Shown here: piece by piece, positions 11,925 through 21,293 of the stretch
Layout of the letters: every line of letters begins with the position of its first letter
Position numbering within the stretch: the first letter of the stretch is position 1
Assembly (NCBI RefSeq): GCF_000473365.1
Contig: NZ_KI421517.1
Coordinates: 310,001-374,000 of the forward strand
DNA: 64,000 nt
DNA from: Adhaeribacter aquaticus DSM 16391
GTDB lineage: Bacteria > Bacteroidota > Bacteroidia > Cytophagales > Hymenobacteraceae
Direction of reading: 5' to 3'
Position numbers and translations under genes: made by a program
The notes under the pieces: model-generated
Databases searched by the model: none
Told to the model about the DNA's origin: nothing
Seen by the model: the letters and a program-made list of their open reading frames with translations, nothing else

Positions 11925-11995
11925 TTAGCGATTAGCTTTTAGCTCATCATCAAACAAAATATAAGATGACTTTACTGCTAAATGCTAATCGCTAA
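11925..11995 (-). repeat. 12-base inverted repeat between tRNA-Thr and tRNA-Gly
   Basis: TTAGCGATTAGC (11925-11936) and its exact reverse complement (11984-11995) flank 47 bases in the spacer between two tRNA genes. In the tRNA precursor the arms could pair and isolate each tRNA for processing. Additional short complementary stretches (tcatc/gatga) lie inside. Function is inference. Confidence 0.6.
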
Positions 11996-11999
11996 AATG

Positions 12000-12072
12000 A
12001 GCGGGAGACGAGGTTCGAACCCGCGACCTACAGCTTGGAAGGCTGTCGCTCTACCAACTGAGCTACTCCCGC
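12000..12072 (-). tRNA. tRNA-Gly (anticodon TCC)
   Basis: The 73-base gene has acceptor stem GCGGGAG with CTCCCGC, D-arm GCTCAGTTGGTAGAGC, anticodon stem ACAGC/GCTGT with loop CTTCCAA (TCC), and T-arm CGGGTTCGAACCTCG. The discriminator is T, and CCA is not encoded. It lies between tRNA-Tyr and tRNA-Thr. Confidence 0.98.
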
Positions 12073-12144
12073 TTGTAATTGATAACAAACTAATCTTTTA
12101 TTAAAGAGATAAAACCTCTTTTTTATTTTGATTAGCTCCTGGTG

Positions 12145-12228
12145 TGGGGAGAGAAGGATTCGAACCTTCGAAGTCATTACAACAACGGAGTTACAGTCCG
12201 TCCCATTTGGCCACTCTGGTACCTCCCC
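12145..12228 (-). tRNA. tRNA-Tyr (anticodon GTA)
   Basis: A class II tRNA of 84 bases with a long variable arm. The acceptor stem is GGGGAGG with TCTCCCC (one G-T pair), the anticodon stem is ACGGA/TCCGT with loop CTGTAAC (GTA), and the T-arm contains AGGTTCGAATCCTT. The discriminator is A. It is the first gene of the tRNA-Tyr/Gly/Thr-tuf transcript, about 75 bases from the predicted transcription start. Confidence 0.98.
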
Positions 12229-12311
12229 AAATCAACTATAGTTGACACTATAATTAAGAACTTCCTTTTAAAAACAACCGCTTGTATTCGTGTTGTTTGT
12301 TTTAGGAGCTG

Positions 12312-12342
12312 CAAAATTAGACGCTTTTTTTTCTTTGTCAAA
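12312..12342 (-). promoter_or_regulatory. Promoter of the tRNA-Tyr-Gly-Thr-tuf transcript
   Basis: On the minus strand, TTTG (12342-12339), 19 bases and TAATTTTG (12319-12312) match the Bacteroidota consensus exactly in both boxes. The predicted start lies near 12305. The 201-base gap between the M1 peptidase stop and tRNA-Tyr holds nothing else I could identify. Confidence 0.72.
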
Positions 12343-12429
12343 CATTTTGCAAAAAAAATATTAAAAAAAACGCCTTTGTACGTAAAAAACCCTTATTTCG
12401 GTACCGTTTTTTGCTCTTGTTTCTCAGCC

Positions 12430-15000
12430 TTAGTAACTGATATTCTTATAGATATTTATTAATTTAGGGTCTTTCTCATTTTTTTTTATATCTTCTTTAA
12501 TTTGCTCTAATTCCTGCCTGTCTCCGGCCAAAGTTAAAGCTTGATAAGCCCCTAATCGCACATAATAGGTTTTGTGGTGGCGGGCCAGTTGTTCTAATTT
12601 TGCTATAGCCGGTTTTTGTTCTGCTGGCGGCACCTTCATTAAATAACCCCCAAAAGCTTGTAAAAAAAAGAACAAGTTTTCTCCGTGAATTTTATCCAAG
12701 GTGTTCAAGTACCAATTATATTTACTTTGGTCGCCAAAGAAAGCGTAATAGTTCGCTACTGATGCTAATACTTTTCCGTTTGTATAATTTTCAAAGGCTT
12801 GCATCTGGTTTATAAAATTTCCATTCTTAGTAGTGGTTAAAGCTTCTATGGCTGCACCTACCACGGCATAAGAACTATCTGTTAATCCTTTAGAAAAAAC
12901 AGTAGTATATTCTGCCTGCCCAAACGTTGCTAATGTATTTATAGCTTCCGATCGTACTGAACTATTTTCATCTTTGACCGCTAAATTTTGTACCAGTGTC
13001 CTTAGTTCCGGATCAGCTACCTTTTCAAGGGCGGTTAATGCATCACTGCGAATTTGCCAATAGTTATCTTTTAAAGCAGATTTATACATATTGGCTACCT
13101 GAGGATCAGATACCTTTTCTTTTAACTTCTGCAACGCTTCGTATTTAGGCACATATTGGCCACTATTATGGAATTGAAATAATAGTTCGGCATCAGATTT
13201 TGGATGCGACACCACTCCCAATAATTGTTGTGCACCATCAAATAAAACCAACTGAGGGGAAGCAGGCACTTCGAAAGCAAAGGTTTCCCGAGCTTTGGTT
13301 AAGGTAATTGGGAAATTAGTCCTTTTATTATTTATCCATACCGATACTGAAAGGGGCAACCGGTAAACGGGGGTATAGGCTGAATCTTGCAACTGGGTTA
13401 CCGTCACCGTTAGCATTCCATTCTGATATCGATGCTCCACTTGCAAATGGGGATGCCCGGGCGACATAAACCATTGATCAAAAAACCAGTTTAAATCTTC
13501 GCCGGTTACCTCCTCAAAAGCCATCCGTAGTTCGGCTACTTCTACGCTGGTAAATTTATGCTGCGTTAAATAATTTTTAAGAGCGGTAAAAAAGGCGTCA
13601 TCACTAATATAGTTCCGCAGCATATGTAATACCCGTCCTCCCTTGGCGTAAGAATGGCTATCAAACATATCTTCCTTATTCTGGTAATGGTACCTGATTA
13701 GGGGCTCTTGTTTGCTTTCCGATTCAGCCAGGTATTGTTGCAATTCTTTTTCGCCAGCGGCATCGGCCGCCATTTTCCCGTTTTTATGCTCTTCCCACAA
13801 ATACTCAGCATAATTGGCAAAGCTTTCATTTAAGGGTAAGTTAGCCCAGGACTCCAGTGTTACTAAATCACCAAACCATTGATGGAATAATTCGTGGGCA
13901 ATGATATAATCCCAGTTTGCATCCAGAAGCCCTCTCCTATCTACCTGAACATCTTCCATGAATACAGAGGCGGTGGTGTTTTCCATTGCGCCCGAAACAA
14001 AATTCCGAACTACAATTTGCGCATACTTATTCCAGGGAAACACCACACCCAGCTTTTGAGAAAAAAACTCCATCATGGCAGGCGTGTTCCCAAAAACGGC
14101 TTTAGCTGTATTTTTGTATTGCGGTTCTACATAATAATTTACATCAAGATTACGCCATTTATCTTTTACCACCGCAAACTCACCAACGGCTAACATGGCT
14201 AAATACGGGGCGTGTGGTTTGTCTAATTTCCAGTAATCGGTACGGGTGCCATTTTTATTGGTGCGCGAATACTGCAGCGTACCATTTGAAAGCGTCGTAA
14301 ATTTGGGATCCACGGTAATATAAATTTCCTGTGTCATCCGCTCGTTGGGTTTGTCAATAGTTGGAAACCAGGCAGAATTTGATTCTGTTTCGCCCTGGGT
14401 CCAGATTTGTTGCGGTCGGTTTGGATCGGTATTAAGAGGATCTATAAAATACAAACCTTTATCGGAGGTAATAGCAGCACTCCCTCCTGCCTCTAATTCA
14501 TTGGGTTTGGCAGTGTACTCGATAAATACCTGATAGGTATCATTCCGGGTATAGATTTTATCTAAGGTTATCGTTAGTACTCGCTTATCATAAATATATT
14601 TCAGTTCCTTCTCGGTATTATTAGAAACTAACCGGACCCGATGAATATCCATGCCTTTGGCATCCAGAATAAGTTTATCCTGCGGGTAAAAATATGGCTT
14701 TAAAGTAAGAGTAGCTTCGCCTAATAAATATTGTTTCTGCAGGTCAAAGCTTACCCGTAATTTTGTATGTATTAAATCGTGCAGGCGAGTAGCTGCGGGC
14801 CTATAGGGGCCTTTTTTAGAAATCCAATCCGGAATACTGTCTTCTTCCGCTACACTATCAGCAGCAGAAAAATCAGCAGTTTCTATGCCGATAGTAGATT
14901 TATCTGAAGTTTGGGTAGGGGAAATTTTATTTATGCGGCAACCCGAATACGCAATACTTATTATCAGGCAACTTAAAATGCTAAAATGCTTATAACTCAT
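12430..15000 (-). CDS. M1 family metallopeptidase with C-terminal HEAT-like repeats
   Basis: Zinc aminopeptidase, 856 residues, probably a lipoprotein: the N-terminus has a hydrophobic segment ending in AYSGC (Cys21), an imperfect lipobox. The fold order is an N-terminal beta domain (about 70-260), the exopeptidase motif SGAMENTT, then HELFH with zinc ligands His369 and His373, catalytic Glu370 and Glu392 (NESFAN) as third ligand. All catalytic residues are present. The last 250 residues look like helical HEAT repeats (DALTALEKVADPELRTL). It likely trims peptides at the cell surface or periplasm. No partner gene is adjacent. Confidence 0.93.
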   Translation of the reverse strand: MSYKHFSILSCLIISIAYSGCRINKISPTQTSDKSTIGIETADFSAADSVAEEDSIPDWISKKGPYRPAATRLHDLIHTKLRVSFDLQKQYLLGEATLTLKPYFYPQDKLILDAKGMDIHRVRLVSNNTEKELKYIYDKRVLTITLDKIYTRNDTYQVFIEYTAKPNELEAGGSAAITSDKGLYFIDPLNTDPNRPQQIWTQGETESNSAWFPTIDKPNERMTQEIYITVDPKFTTLSNGTLQYSRTNKNGTRTDYWKLDKPHAPYLAMLAVGEFAVVKDKWRNLDVNYYVEPQYKNTAKAVFGNTPAMMEFFSQKLGVVFPWNKYAQIVVRNFVSGAMENTTASVFMEDVQVDRRGLLDANWDYIIAHELFHQWFGDLVTLESWANLPLNESFANYAEYLWEEHKNGKMAADAAGEKELQQYLAESESKQEPLIRYHYQNKEDMFDSHSYAKGGRVLHMLRNYISDDAFFTALKNYLTQHKFTSVEVAELRMAFEEVTGEDLNWFFDQWFMSPGHPHLQVEHRYQNGMLTVTVTQLQDSAYTPVYRLPLSVSVWINNKRTNFPITLTKARETFAFEVPASPQLVLFDGAQQLLGVVSHPKSDAELLFQFHNSGQYVPKYEALQKLKEKVSDPQVANMYKSALKDNYWQIRSDALTALEKVADPELRTLVQNLAVKDENSSVRSEAINTLATFGQAEYTTVFSKGLTDSSYAVVGAAIEALTTTKNGNFINQMQAFENYTNGKVLASVANYYAFFGDQSKYNWYLNTLDKIHGENLFFFLQAFGGYLMKVPPAEQKPAIAKLEQLARHHKTYYVRLGAYQALTLAGDRQELEQIKEDIKKNEKDPKLINIYKNISY

Positions 15001-15087
15001 TAGAGGATTGTTTAAAAATTACAGGCAATTTCTACGATTACTTTTAGAATTCAATTAACTTTAGGCTCCGAAAAAATAAGCAAGCTC

Positions 15088-15588
15088 ATGCTACAGGTAA
15101 TAACCGCTAACGAAAAAAAATGGCAGGTTGATATTAAAAAAGATGAAATCCTGGTAGATGATATTGCTTTTGATTGGGATCTACACCCCCTCCAGCCCAA
15201 TAAATTCCATATTATCAGAAATAATAAATCTTACGTTGCCGAAGTGATTAAAGCTGATTTTAAGCAGAAATCCTTCCTGATCAAGATTAACGGAAATCAG
15301 TATGAGTTAAATATTAAGGACCGGTTTGACCTACTTCTTGAAAAAATGGGGATGTCGGTAGATGAGGGGATAAAGATAAACGAAGTAAAAGCACCTATGC
15401 CTGGTTTAATTATTTCTATTAAAGTAGAACCAGGACAAACCGTAAAAAAAGGAGATCCTATATTAATTCTGGAAGCAATGAAAATGGAGAATATTATAAA
15501 ATCTCCGGGCGATGGAATTGTAAAGGCTATTAAAGTAAAGCTGCGTGATAACGTAGAAAAAAACCAGGTGCTGATTCAGTTCGGGTAA
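15088..15588 (+). CDS. Biotin/lipoyl-domain carrier protein (carboxylase biotin carrier-like)
   Basis: A 166-residue protein with a C-terminal biotinyl domain (about 95-166). Its biotin attachment motif EAMKMEN places the modified lysine at residue 132, and the preceding APMPGLIISIKVEPGQTVKKG is typical. The N-terminal 90 residues are family-specific and may contact a carboxylase. It resembles the separate biotin carrier subunits of acyl-CoA carboxylases (propionyl/acetyl-CoA type) in Bacteroidota, but no biotin carboxylase or carboxyltransferase gene is near. It lies 72 bases before pyrH on the same strand. The parent enzyme is not identifiable from the window. Confidence 0.85.
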   Translation: MLQVITANEKKWQVDIKKDEILVDDIAFDWDLHPLQPNKFHIIRNNKSYVAEVIKADFKQKSFLIKINGNQYELNIKDRFDLLLEKMGMSVDEGIKINEVKAPMPGLIISIKVEPGQTVKKGDPILILEAMKMENIIKSPGDGIVKAIKVKLRDNVEKNQVLIQFG

Positions 15589-15660
15589 AACCAGATAGGT
15601 TAGGAGCCCAAGCGTTAAAAAAAAATTAAAAGGTATAGCAAATTAATAATTAATAATAGC

Positions 15661-16368
15661 GTGAAATATAAAAAGATACTTTTAAAGCTAAGTGGCGAGG
15701 CCTTGATGGGCGAACAGCAGTATGGGATTGATACTAATCGGTTAGTTCAATATGCAGAAGATGTAAAAGGGATAGTAGACCAGGGTGTACAGGTAGCTGT
15801 GGTAATTGGAGGAGGAAATATCTTCAGAGGAGTACAGGCAGAGAACGTAGGCCTGGACCGGGTACAGGGCGACTACATGGGGATGCTGGCCACGGTTATA
15901 AATAGTATGGCATTACAAAGCGCCCTGGAAAAAGCGGGTGTACATACCCGTTTACTTTCTGGTATTAATATTCAGCAGGTTTGTGAGCCTTACATTCGCC
16001 GGCGAGCCATGCGCCACCTGGAAAAAGGCAGAGTAGTTATTTTTGGTGCTGGAATTGGTAGCCCTTATTTTACCACGGACTCAGCAGCTAGTTTACGTGC
16101 CATTGAAATAGAAGCCGATGTAGTTCTTAAAGGTACACGTGTTGATGGTATTTATACCGCCGATCCGGAAAAAGACCCTTCGGCTACTCGCTATACCACT
16201 ATTAGTTTTCAGGATGTTTTTGAGAAGAACTTAAACGTTATGGATATGACCGCCTTCACGCTTTGCAAAGAAAATGAACTACCAATTATTGTCTTTGACA
16301 TGAATAAGCCAGGCAATTTACGTAAGGTAGTAGAAGGTGAAAGCGTAGGTACTTTGGTAACAATGTAA
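15661..16368 (+). CDS. pyrH: UMP kinase
   Basis: Phosphorylates UMP to UDP in pyrimidine nucleotide synthesis; cytoplasmic hexamer of the amino-acid kinase fold, 235 residues. The start is a GTG ([15 protein letters not shown]). The nucleotide-binding segments [11 protein letters not shown] and the C-terminal [12 protein letters not shown] are typical. It is followed by frr after 184 bases. The pyrH-frr pair is widely conserved in bacteria. Confidence 0.98.
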   Translation: MKYKKILLKLSGEALMGEQQYGIDTNRLVQYAEDVKGIVDQGVQVAVVIGGGNIFRGVQAENVGLDRVQGDYMGMLATVINSMALQSALEKAGVHTRLLSGINIQQVCEPYIRRRAMRHLEKGRVVIFGAGIGSPYFTTDSAASLRAIEIEADVVLKGTRVDGIYTADPEKDPSATRYTTISFQDVFEKNLNVMDMTAFTLCKENELPIIVFDMNKPGNLRKVVEGESVGTLVTM

Positions 16369-16552
16369 TGCAGGAGTAAGTGATTAAAATAAGTTTTCTT
16401 TGTTTAATCACTTTGCTTTTACCTATAGAACAAGCACTTAAAACTATAACTTTTAATTATCAATAAAATATCGTTTTTTTGACGTGATAATTAATCGGTT
16501 TGCGTTAATCCCAAAACCGACAACTGATCCTAAAAACCGATAACCAATAATC

Positions 16553-17116
16553 ATGGAAGAAGAAATTCAGTTTTATCTGAGCGAAGCCGAAGAGTCAATG
16601 CAAAAGGCATTGCAGCACACCAGCAGCGAACTAACTAAGATCAGAGCGGGCAAAGCCTCTCCGGCTATGGTACAAGATATTCGGGTAGATTATTATGGCA
16701 CGCCAACTCCTATTTCACAGGTTGCCAATGTTAGTACTCCTGATCACCGCACTATATTTATTAAACCCTGGGAGAAAAACCTGATTGGCGAGATAAATAA
16801 GGCACTTAAAAATAGTGATTTAGGCATTCAACCCTTACAGGAAGCCGACGGCGTACGGCTGAATATACCGGCTTTAACTGAACAACGCCGGAAAGACTTA
16901 GTGAAGCAGGCAAAAGCCGAAGGCGAAAGCGGAAAGGTTCGGGTACGGAATATCCGGAAAGATGTGAATGACTCGCTGCGTAAGCTATTAAAAGAGGGTG
17001 CTGCTGAGGATTCCGTTAAAGATGCTGAAGGCAAAGTTCAGAAACTAACTGATAGTTATATTGTAAAAGTAGACGAACTGCTTAGCAAAAAAGAAGCAGA
17101 AATTATGACCATCTAA
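16553..17116 (+). CDS. frr: Ribosome recycling factor
   Basis: Splits post-termination ribosomes together with EF-G, 187 residues, near the usual 185. Characteristic stretches are KIRAGKASPAMVQDIRVDYYG and the helical RRKDLVKQAKAEGE, KVRVRNIRKDVND. A strong bidirectional terminator follows the stop after 17 bases. Confidence 0.98.
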   Translation: MEEEIQFYLSEAEESMQKALQHTSSELTKIRAGKASPAMVQDIRVDYYGTPTPISQVANVSTPDHRTIFIKPWEKNLIGEINKALKNSDLGIQPLQEADGVRLNIPALTEQRRKDLVKQAKAEGESGKVRVRNIRKDVNDSLRKLLKEGAAEDSVKDAEGKVQKLTDSYIVKVDELLSKKEAEIMTI

Positions 17117-17133
17117 TTAAGTAAAACATAAAT

Positions 17134-17168
17134 AAAAAAGCCTTCCGTTATTTACAGAAGGCTTTTTT
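17134..17168. terminator. Bidirectional terminator between frr and the PepSY gene
   Basis: Perfect 12-base stem (17134-17145 with 17157-17168), A-run on the left and T-run on the right, 11-base loop. It sits between convergent genes and would stop transcripts from both sides. Confidence 0.88.
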
Positions 17169-17188
17169 TATGCAACTAATATAAATTA

Positions 17189-18415
17189 TTATACTCTTTG
17201 TTTCAGAACTTTCTTCTCTTTTTTCTTACGGTTCTTATTTAGCCGATTAAGCCAAAGAATAACCCCGGTAATAGGGAAAGTAAAGCCTGCAATACAACAA
17301 ATAAAAGCAATGACACGGCCCGGCAGCCCCCCTATTGACCCTACGTGTACCGGGTAAAAAGTAGCTCTGACCCGCTGGCCTAAATTTTTATCTTTAAATA
17401 ATATTTCTTTTAAAACCTCCCCGGAGTACTGATCTACAAATAGTTGATTGGTATCCCGCTCGTGCCGGGCATTTCCGGGCATAACGGTAATACTAAATGC
17501 ATCTGCTGCTTCTTTGGGTTTATTTAAGGTATAAAACTCAGCATTTGGCATTCTGTTTTGTACTACCTGAAAAGCTTTCTCAAAACCAATGGTAGAAGCG
17601 CCTTCCTGTACCAGCGACAATGGGGGCTCTGGCTGTTGCTTATCTGAATTGGTTAATTTGTAGATACTGTCATTAAACCATTCAAACGACCAGGCTAAAC
17701 CAGTAAAAGCAAAAACAAATAAAAAAATGGCAGTGTAAAAGCCTATAACAATGTGCAGATCGTGATTAATGCGTTTCCAACCAGCATCCCATCTTAAGGT
17801 AAGCCGCTGCTGAAGTACCTTTTTAGTTTTTGGCCACCAAAGAACAATACCGGTTAGTATAATAAATAAGAAAAAAACAGTACTTACCCCTACAATTAGT
17901 TTACCCGGCCCATCCTGATTTAATAACCACCGGTGCAAACCAAAAACATTGGTGAAAAATGCATTTCGTTGTTTAGAAGTTGTTATTAAAGCGCCAGTAT
18001 AAGGGTTAAAATAAGCCTGGTTCATTTGTGGTTTCTTTTCCGGTCCCTTGCCACCATTTCCGCCTTTGTCCCCTTTTTTATTTTCTCCACCTTGTCCTTT
18101 AGCCTGGCCAACTTCTTCCTTTGGGCTATTCTCCGCTTTTTCCTCTGTAAAATTAATTTCAACCGTACGGGTTAGATCTCCATATACGCGCAAGCCAGCA
18201 ACTTTTGCATCAGGCTTGGATTGTTGCAAGGTCGATAATAATTGGTCTAGCGGTACTCTCCCCGATCCTGCTTCCACCTTATACCTTTCCGGGTAGATGG
18301 TTTGCATCCATTCTTTTTCAAAAACTAATGCCGCCCCTGTTAAACACACAAGCGCAATCACAAGACCTGCCGCCAGGCTCAGATATAAGTGAATGGATCG
18401 GAAAAAATTCTTCAT
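17189..18415 (-). CDS. PepSY-associated TM helix protein (putative iron-siderophore reductase component)
   Basis: Inner membrane protein of 408 residues with four membrane segments (about 8-30, 168-190, 218-242, 365-390) and a periplasmic PepSY-like region between the first two. It belongs to the PepSY_TM family, which in many Gram-negatives sits beside TonB receptors and is thought to reduce ferric siderophores. A low-complexity Gly/Lys-rich stretch near residues 103-128 (GQAKGQGGENKKGDKGG) is unusual for the family. It lies 92 bases after the siderophore receptor gene on the same strand, so the two likely form an operon. The reductase role is inference from family and context. Confidence 0.85.
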   Translation of the reverse strand: MKNFFRSIHLYLSLAAGLVIALVCLTGAALVFEKEWMQTIYPERYKVEAGSGRVPLDQLLSTLQQSKPDAKVAGLRVYGDLTRTVEINFTEEKAENSPKEEVGQAKGQGGENKKGDKGGNGGKGPEKKPQMNQAYFNPYTGALITTSKQRNAFFTNVFGLHRWLLNQDGPGKLIVGVSTVFFLFIILTGIVLWWPKTKKVLQQRLTLRWDAGWKRINHDLHIVIGFYTAIFLFVFAFTGLAWSFEWFNDSIYKLTNSDKQQPEPPLSLVQEGASTIGFEKAFQVVQNRMPNAEFYTLNKPKEAADAFSITVMPGNARHERDTNQLFVDQYSGEVLKEILFKDKNLGQRVRATFYPVHVGSIGGLPGRVIAFICCIAGFTFPITGVILWLNRLNKNRKKKEKKVLKQRV

Positions 18416-18507
18416 GTTAATTTGTCTTTATTTGTTTTGTTATTTTGTTTCCTGTTGTCTGAAATTTAGAGCTAGCCTTTAAAGCAGTACCAGCACTAAA
18501 TTTTTGT

Positions 18508-20931
18508 TTAAAATTTATATGAAACGGTTGTAGTAAACTGTCTTGGAGCAATCGGGTTTATGCTATTATCATCATGGGCATTATAGCTAAGCTGATTAAA
18601 TAAATTTGTTACTTTAACTCGCAAAGATACTTTATTTAAAGTATAACCTATATGGGTATCAAACAGGAAATAATCTGGTAAAGGCATTAGTTGCCAAGTA
18701 TCGTTGGCTACATTAGTTCTGGTGGAGCGGCCAGCTAACCGATCACCTATATAGAAGGAAGTAAAGCCTAAATTTAACCCGTTTAATTTATTGTTGCCGG
18801 TTACAGTATAATATAAGCTGGCATTGGCTGTATGCGCCGGGTTGTAACGCAGACGGCTGCCTTCTACGTTTACCGAACTCTTAATAAAACGGGTATCATT
18901 GTAGCTGTATCCCCCTATAAATGAAAACCCACGTATTGATTTACTCATCAGGTCTACTTCCAAACCTTTACTAGCCGTAGTACCAGCCAACTCGAAAGCG
19001 TTATTAGCAGTAGCCGGTAATATTAATTGGGCAACGTTACTATTAATAATTCTATAAGCAGTTACATTAGCAGAAAGCAATCCCTTAAACAACTCGTTTT
19101 TTACACCAACTTCATACTGATCAATGATAGAAGGGGGCAGATCAGCTCTTCCGGTAACACTGATTGCAGTATTAACGGCAAAGGAATTAGCATAACTGGC
19201 AAAAACCGAAGTGGCTTTACGAGGTTGGTACACTACTCCTGCTCTTGGCGAGAAAGCCGCATCGTATTTTTTAGCAGTACCGGAGTTCGTGCGCTGGTAA
19301 CTATACCGGATACCAGCCAGTACTTTAATTTTATCGGTTACATGTAGCAAATCCTGCACATATGTTCCCATCCGGTTGATGGGGGTATAAGCCGTAGTCA
19401 ATATTTTTGTGCCGGGTATATCAGTCCGTTGGCTGGCAAACGTTTCCGGATTAAATATATTAATAACATCATAAGCAGTAGAAGCTTTTTGCGGGTTACT
19501 TCTATCGGCAAAAATTGCATAAGTGGGCACTTCTGTCCGATACCGGTCTACATCAGCTCCTATTAATAAATTATGCTTTAAGAAACCGGTTGAGAAATTT
19601 CCGGTTACATCCAGCTGACCTAAATAATATTTTTCGAAAATACCGGTTTGCTGTAAAGATCGTGTAAAAGTACCATCTCCCTTAATATTAGTACTGGAAG
19701 GGCGTCCGGTACCATATTCTTCTTTAGAAAATTCCTGAAAAGAAGTGACTCCTTTTATTGTCCAGGCATTGTTTAATTTGTGGGTAACAGTAGCTGTAGC
19801 GGTTTTTTGAATAGCTTCATAATTGGCCCAGGTAGCTCCCAGGAACCGGTTTCTTGGCACATCCGGAATCGAATAATTAATGGCTCCTAGCCCGTAATCA
19901 GGTACGCGGTTATCTTTTAAGTAATCAGCTTCTAGCAATAACTGCGTTTTAGAGGTAGCCTGAATTAGTAAAGAAGGATTAATATAGAAACGCTCTGAGT
20001 TTACTATATTCCGGAAACTATTTGCCTTTTCGTAAGTTGTATTTAACCGGTAGGCTACTTTGTCACTATTGTTAACCGCCCCATAAACATCTAAGGAAGG
20101 TTTATACAAATCGTAGCTTCCAGCCCGTAAACTTACTTCTCCCCCACTTTCAAATTTAGGTTTTTTGGTTATTAAGTTTAGAACACCACCGGCTGCTACA
20201 TTTCCATATAAAAGAGCGTTGCTCCCTTTTAAAATTTCTACTTTTTCTACTGAAGTCAACTCCGGCATTACCCCATTATTAAATCGGGATCCATTTTTAA
20301 ATGTATTACTACTTCCCATTGCAAATCCCCGACTGGCAATTTCCTCTTGTGTTCCTCCGGTATTCCCCATCTGGTAAACACCACTAACATTTTGTAATAC
20401 TTCGCTTAAATGTAATGCTTGTTGTTGTTCCAGTACTTCTCTCTCTATTATAATAGTACTCTGAGGCAAATCCATAGGGTCTATAGCAATTTTCCCTACA
20501 CTTACCGGCTTTTGATTAGCTGACTTTTTATCAATTATAACCACCTCGTTGAGTTGCTGGGCGCTGGTGGGTAATAAAACTTTTAAGAAACTGGTTTGAC
20601 CGGCAATTACTGTTACTTCTTTTTCCTGATCTGGTATACCAATGTATTTTGTTATGATGGTATGCGTTCCTTCTTTCACATTACGGAGGTGAAATTTACC
20701 ATCTTCTGAAGACATATCCCCTTTACTTGTTCCTTTAAGCATGATGCTGGCAAATTCAACTGGTTTCCCATCAGAGGTTAAAATAATTCCTTTAATTGCT
20801 CCGGTTGAAACATATTCGTGACTGGGTGCCTGTGTATGTTGTTGAGCAGCAACGAAACCAAACGTTGCCAATAACAGCAGCAAGATGAGGCAAGGCAGTA
20901 AAAAATAGTGAGAAGGGAAAATTTGTTTCAT
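18508..20931 (-). CDS. TonB-dependent siderophore receptor
   Basis: Outer membrane receptor, 807 residues. A signal peptide covers residues 1-30. A carboxypeptidase-regulatory-like domain follows at about 45-125 (GAIKGIILTSDGKPVEFASI). Then come the plug domain (about 150-260; EKVEILKGSNALLYG, GGVLNLITKKP) and a 22-strand type barrel ending in aromatic Phe (FTTTVSYKF). The plug and barrel sequences match ferrichrome/hydroxamate-type siderophore receptors better than SusC. Pairing with the PepSY protein supports iron uptake. I saw no convincing Fur box in the 360 bases upstream. The substrate is unknown. Confidence 0.9.
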   Translation of the reverse strand: MKQIFPSHYFLLPCLILLLLLATFGFVAAQQHTQAPSHEYVSTGAIKGIILTSDGKPVEFASIMLKGTSKGDMSSEDGKFHLRNVKEGTHTIITKYIGIPDQEKEVTVIAGQTSFLKVLLPTSAQQLNEVVIIDKKSANQKPVSVGKIAIDPMDLPQSTIIIEREVLEQQQALHLSEVLQNVSGVYQMGNTGGTQEEIASRGFAMGSSNTFKNGSRFNNGVMPELTSVEKVEILKGSNALLYGNVAAGGVLNLITKKPKFESGGEVSLRAGSYDLYKPSLDVYGAVNNSDKVAYRLNTTYEKANSFRNIVNSERFYINPSLLIQATSKTQLLLEADYLKDNRVPDYGLGAINYSIPDVPRNRFLGATWANYEAIQKTATATVTHKLNNAWTIKGVTSFQEFSKEEYGTGRPSSTNIKGDGTFTRSLQQTGIFEKYYLGQLDVTGNFSTGFLKHNLLIGADVDRYRTEVPTYAIFADRSNPQKASTAYDVINIFNPETFASQRTDIPGTKILTTAYTPINRMGTYVQDLLHVTDKIKVLAGIRYSYQRTNSGTAKKYDAAFSPRAGVVYQPRKATSVFASYANSFAVNTAISVTGRADLPPSIIDQYEVGVKNELFKGLLSANVTAYRIINSNVAQLILPATANNAFELAGTTASKGLEVDLMSKSIRGFSFIGGYSYNDTRFIKSSVNVEGSRLRYNPAHTANASLYYTVTGNNKLNGLNLGFTSFYIGDRLAGRSTRTNVANDTWQLMPLPDYFLFDTHIGYTLNKVSLRVKVTNLFNQLSYNAHDDNSINPIAPRQFTTTVSYKF

Positions 20932-21293
20932 GCGTGATATCTATAAATATTATTTAGATTAATTCTTAATAAGACAAAGGAAGTGTCTATTTAGAATTAT
21001 TCCAAATAAAAAATTAAATATTATTATTTATTAATACTGTACCTCTAAAAAGCACCTTTAATATTAGCAGGAGCAAAAGCACTGGGAATTTAGCTATGTA
21101 AGGGTTGAATAGTAGATTCAGGTAAGAATTGATTTTATAAAAAATAAAAACCTAATCAGGCTTTTATTCAGTATTAAACCTGTATAACTTAATTATATAT
21201 CTATAAATTTTAATTTTCCCATACTTAAATAAAAGAATTATCTTTCCGTATAAACCTTTGGCATACCAGCTTCTATAAGAAGAAACCGATACT
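20932..21293. other. Intergenic region between divergent receptor and branching enzyme genes
   Basis: 362 AT-rich bases upstream of both divergent genes, so promoters for both must lie here. I found no exact TTTG-N19-TAnnTTTG match and no reading frame or RNA that I can support. The sequence near 20990 (gacaaaggaagtgtc) contains a small 4-base-arm inverted repeat only. Confidence 0.4.

Noticed and set aside
20932-21293. Fur box or siderophore regulatory site upstream of the receptor
   Set aside because: Only loosely palindromic AT-rich stretches are present; nothing reached a convincing match.
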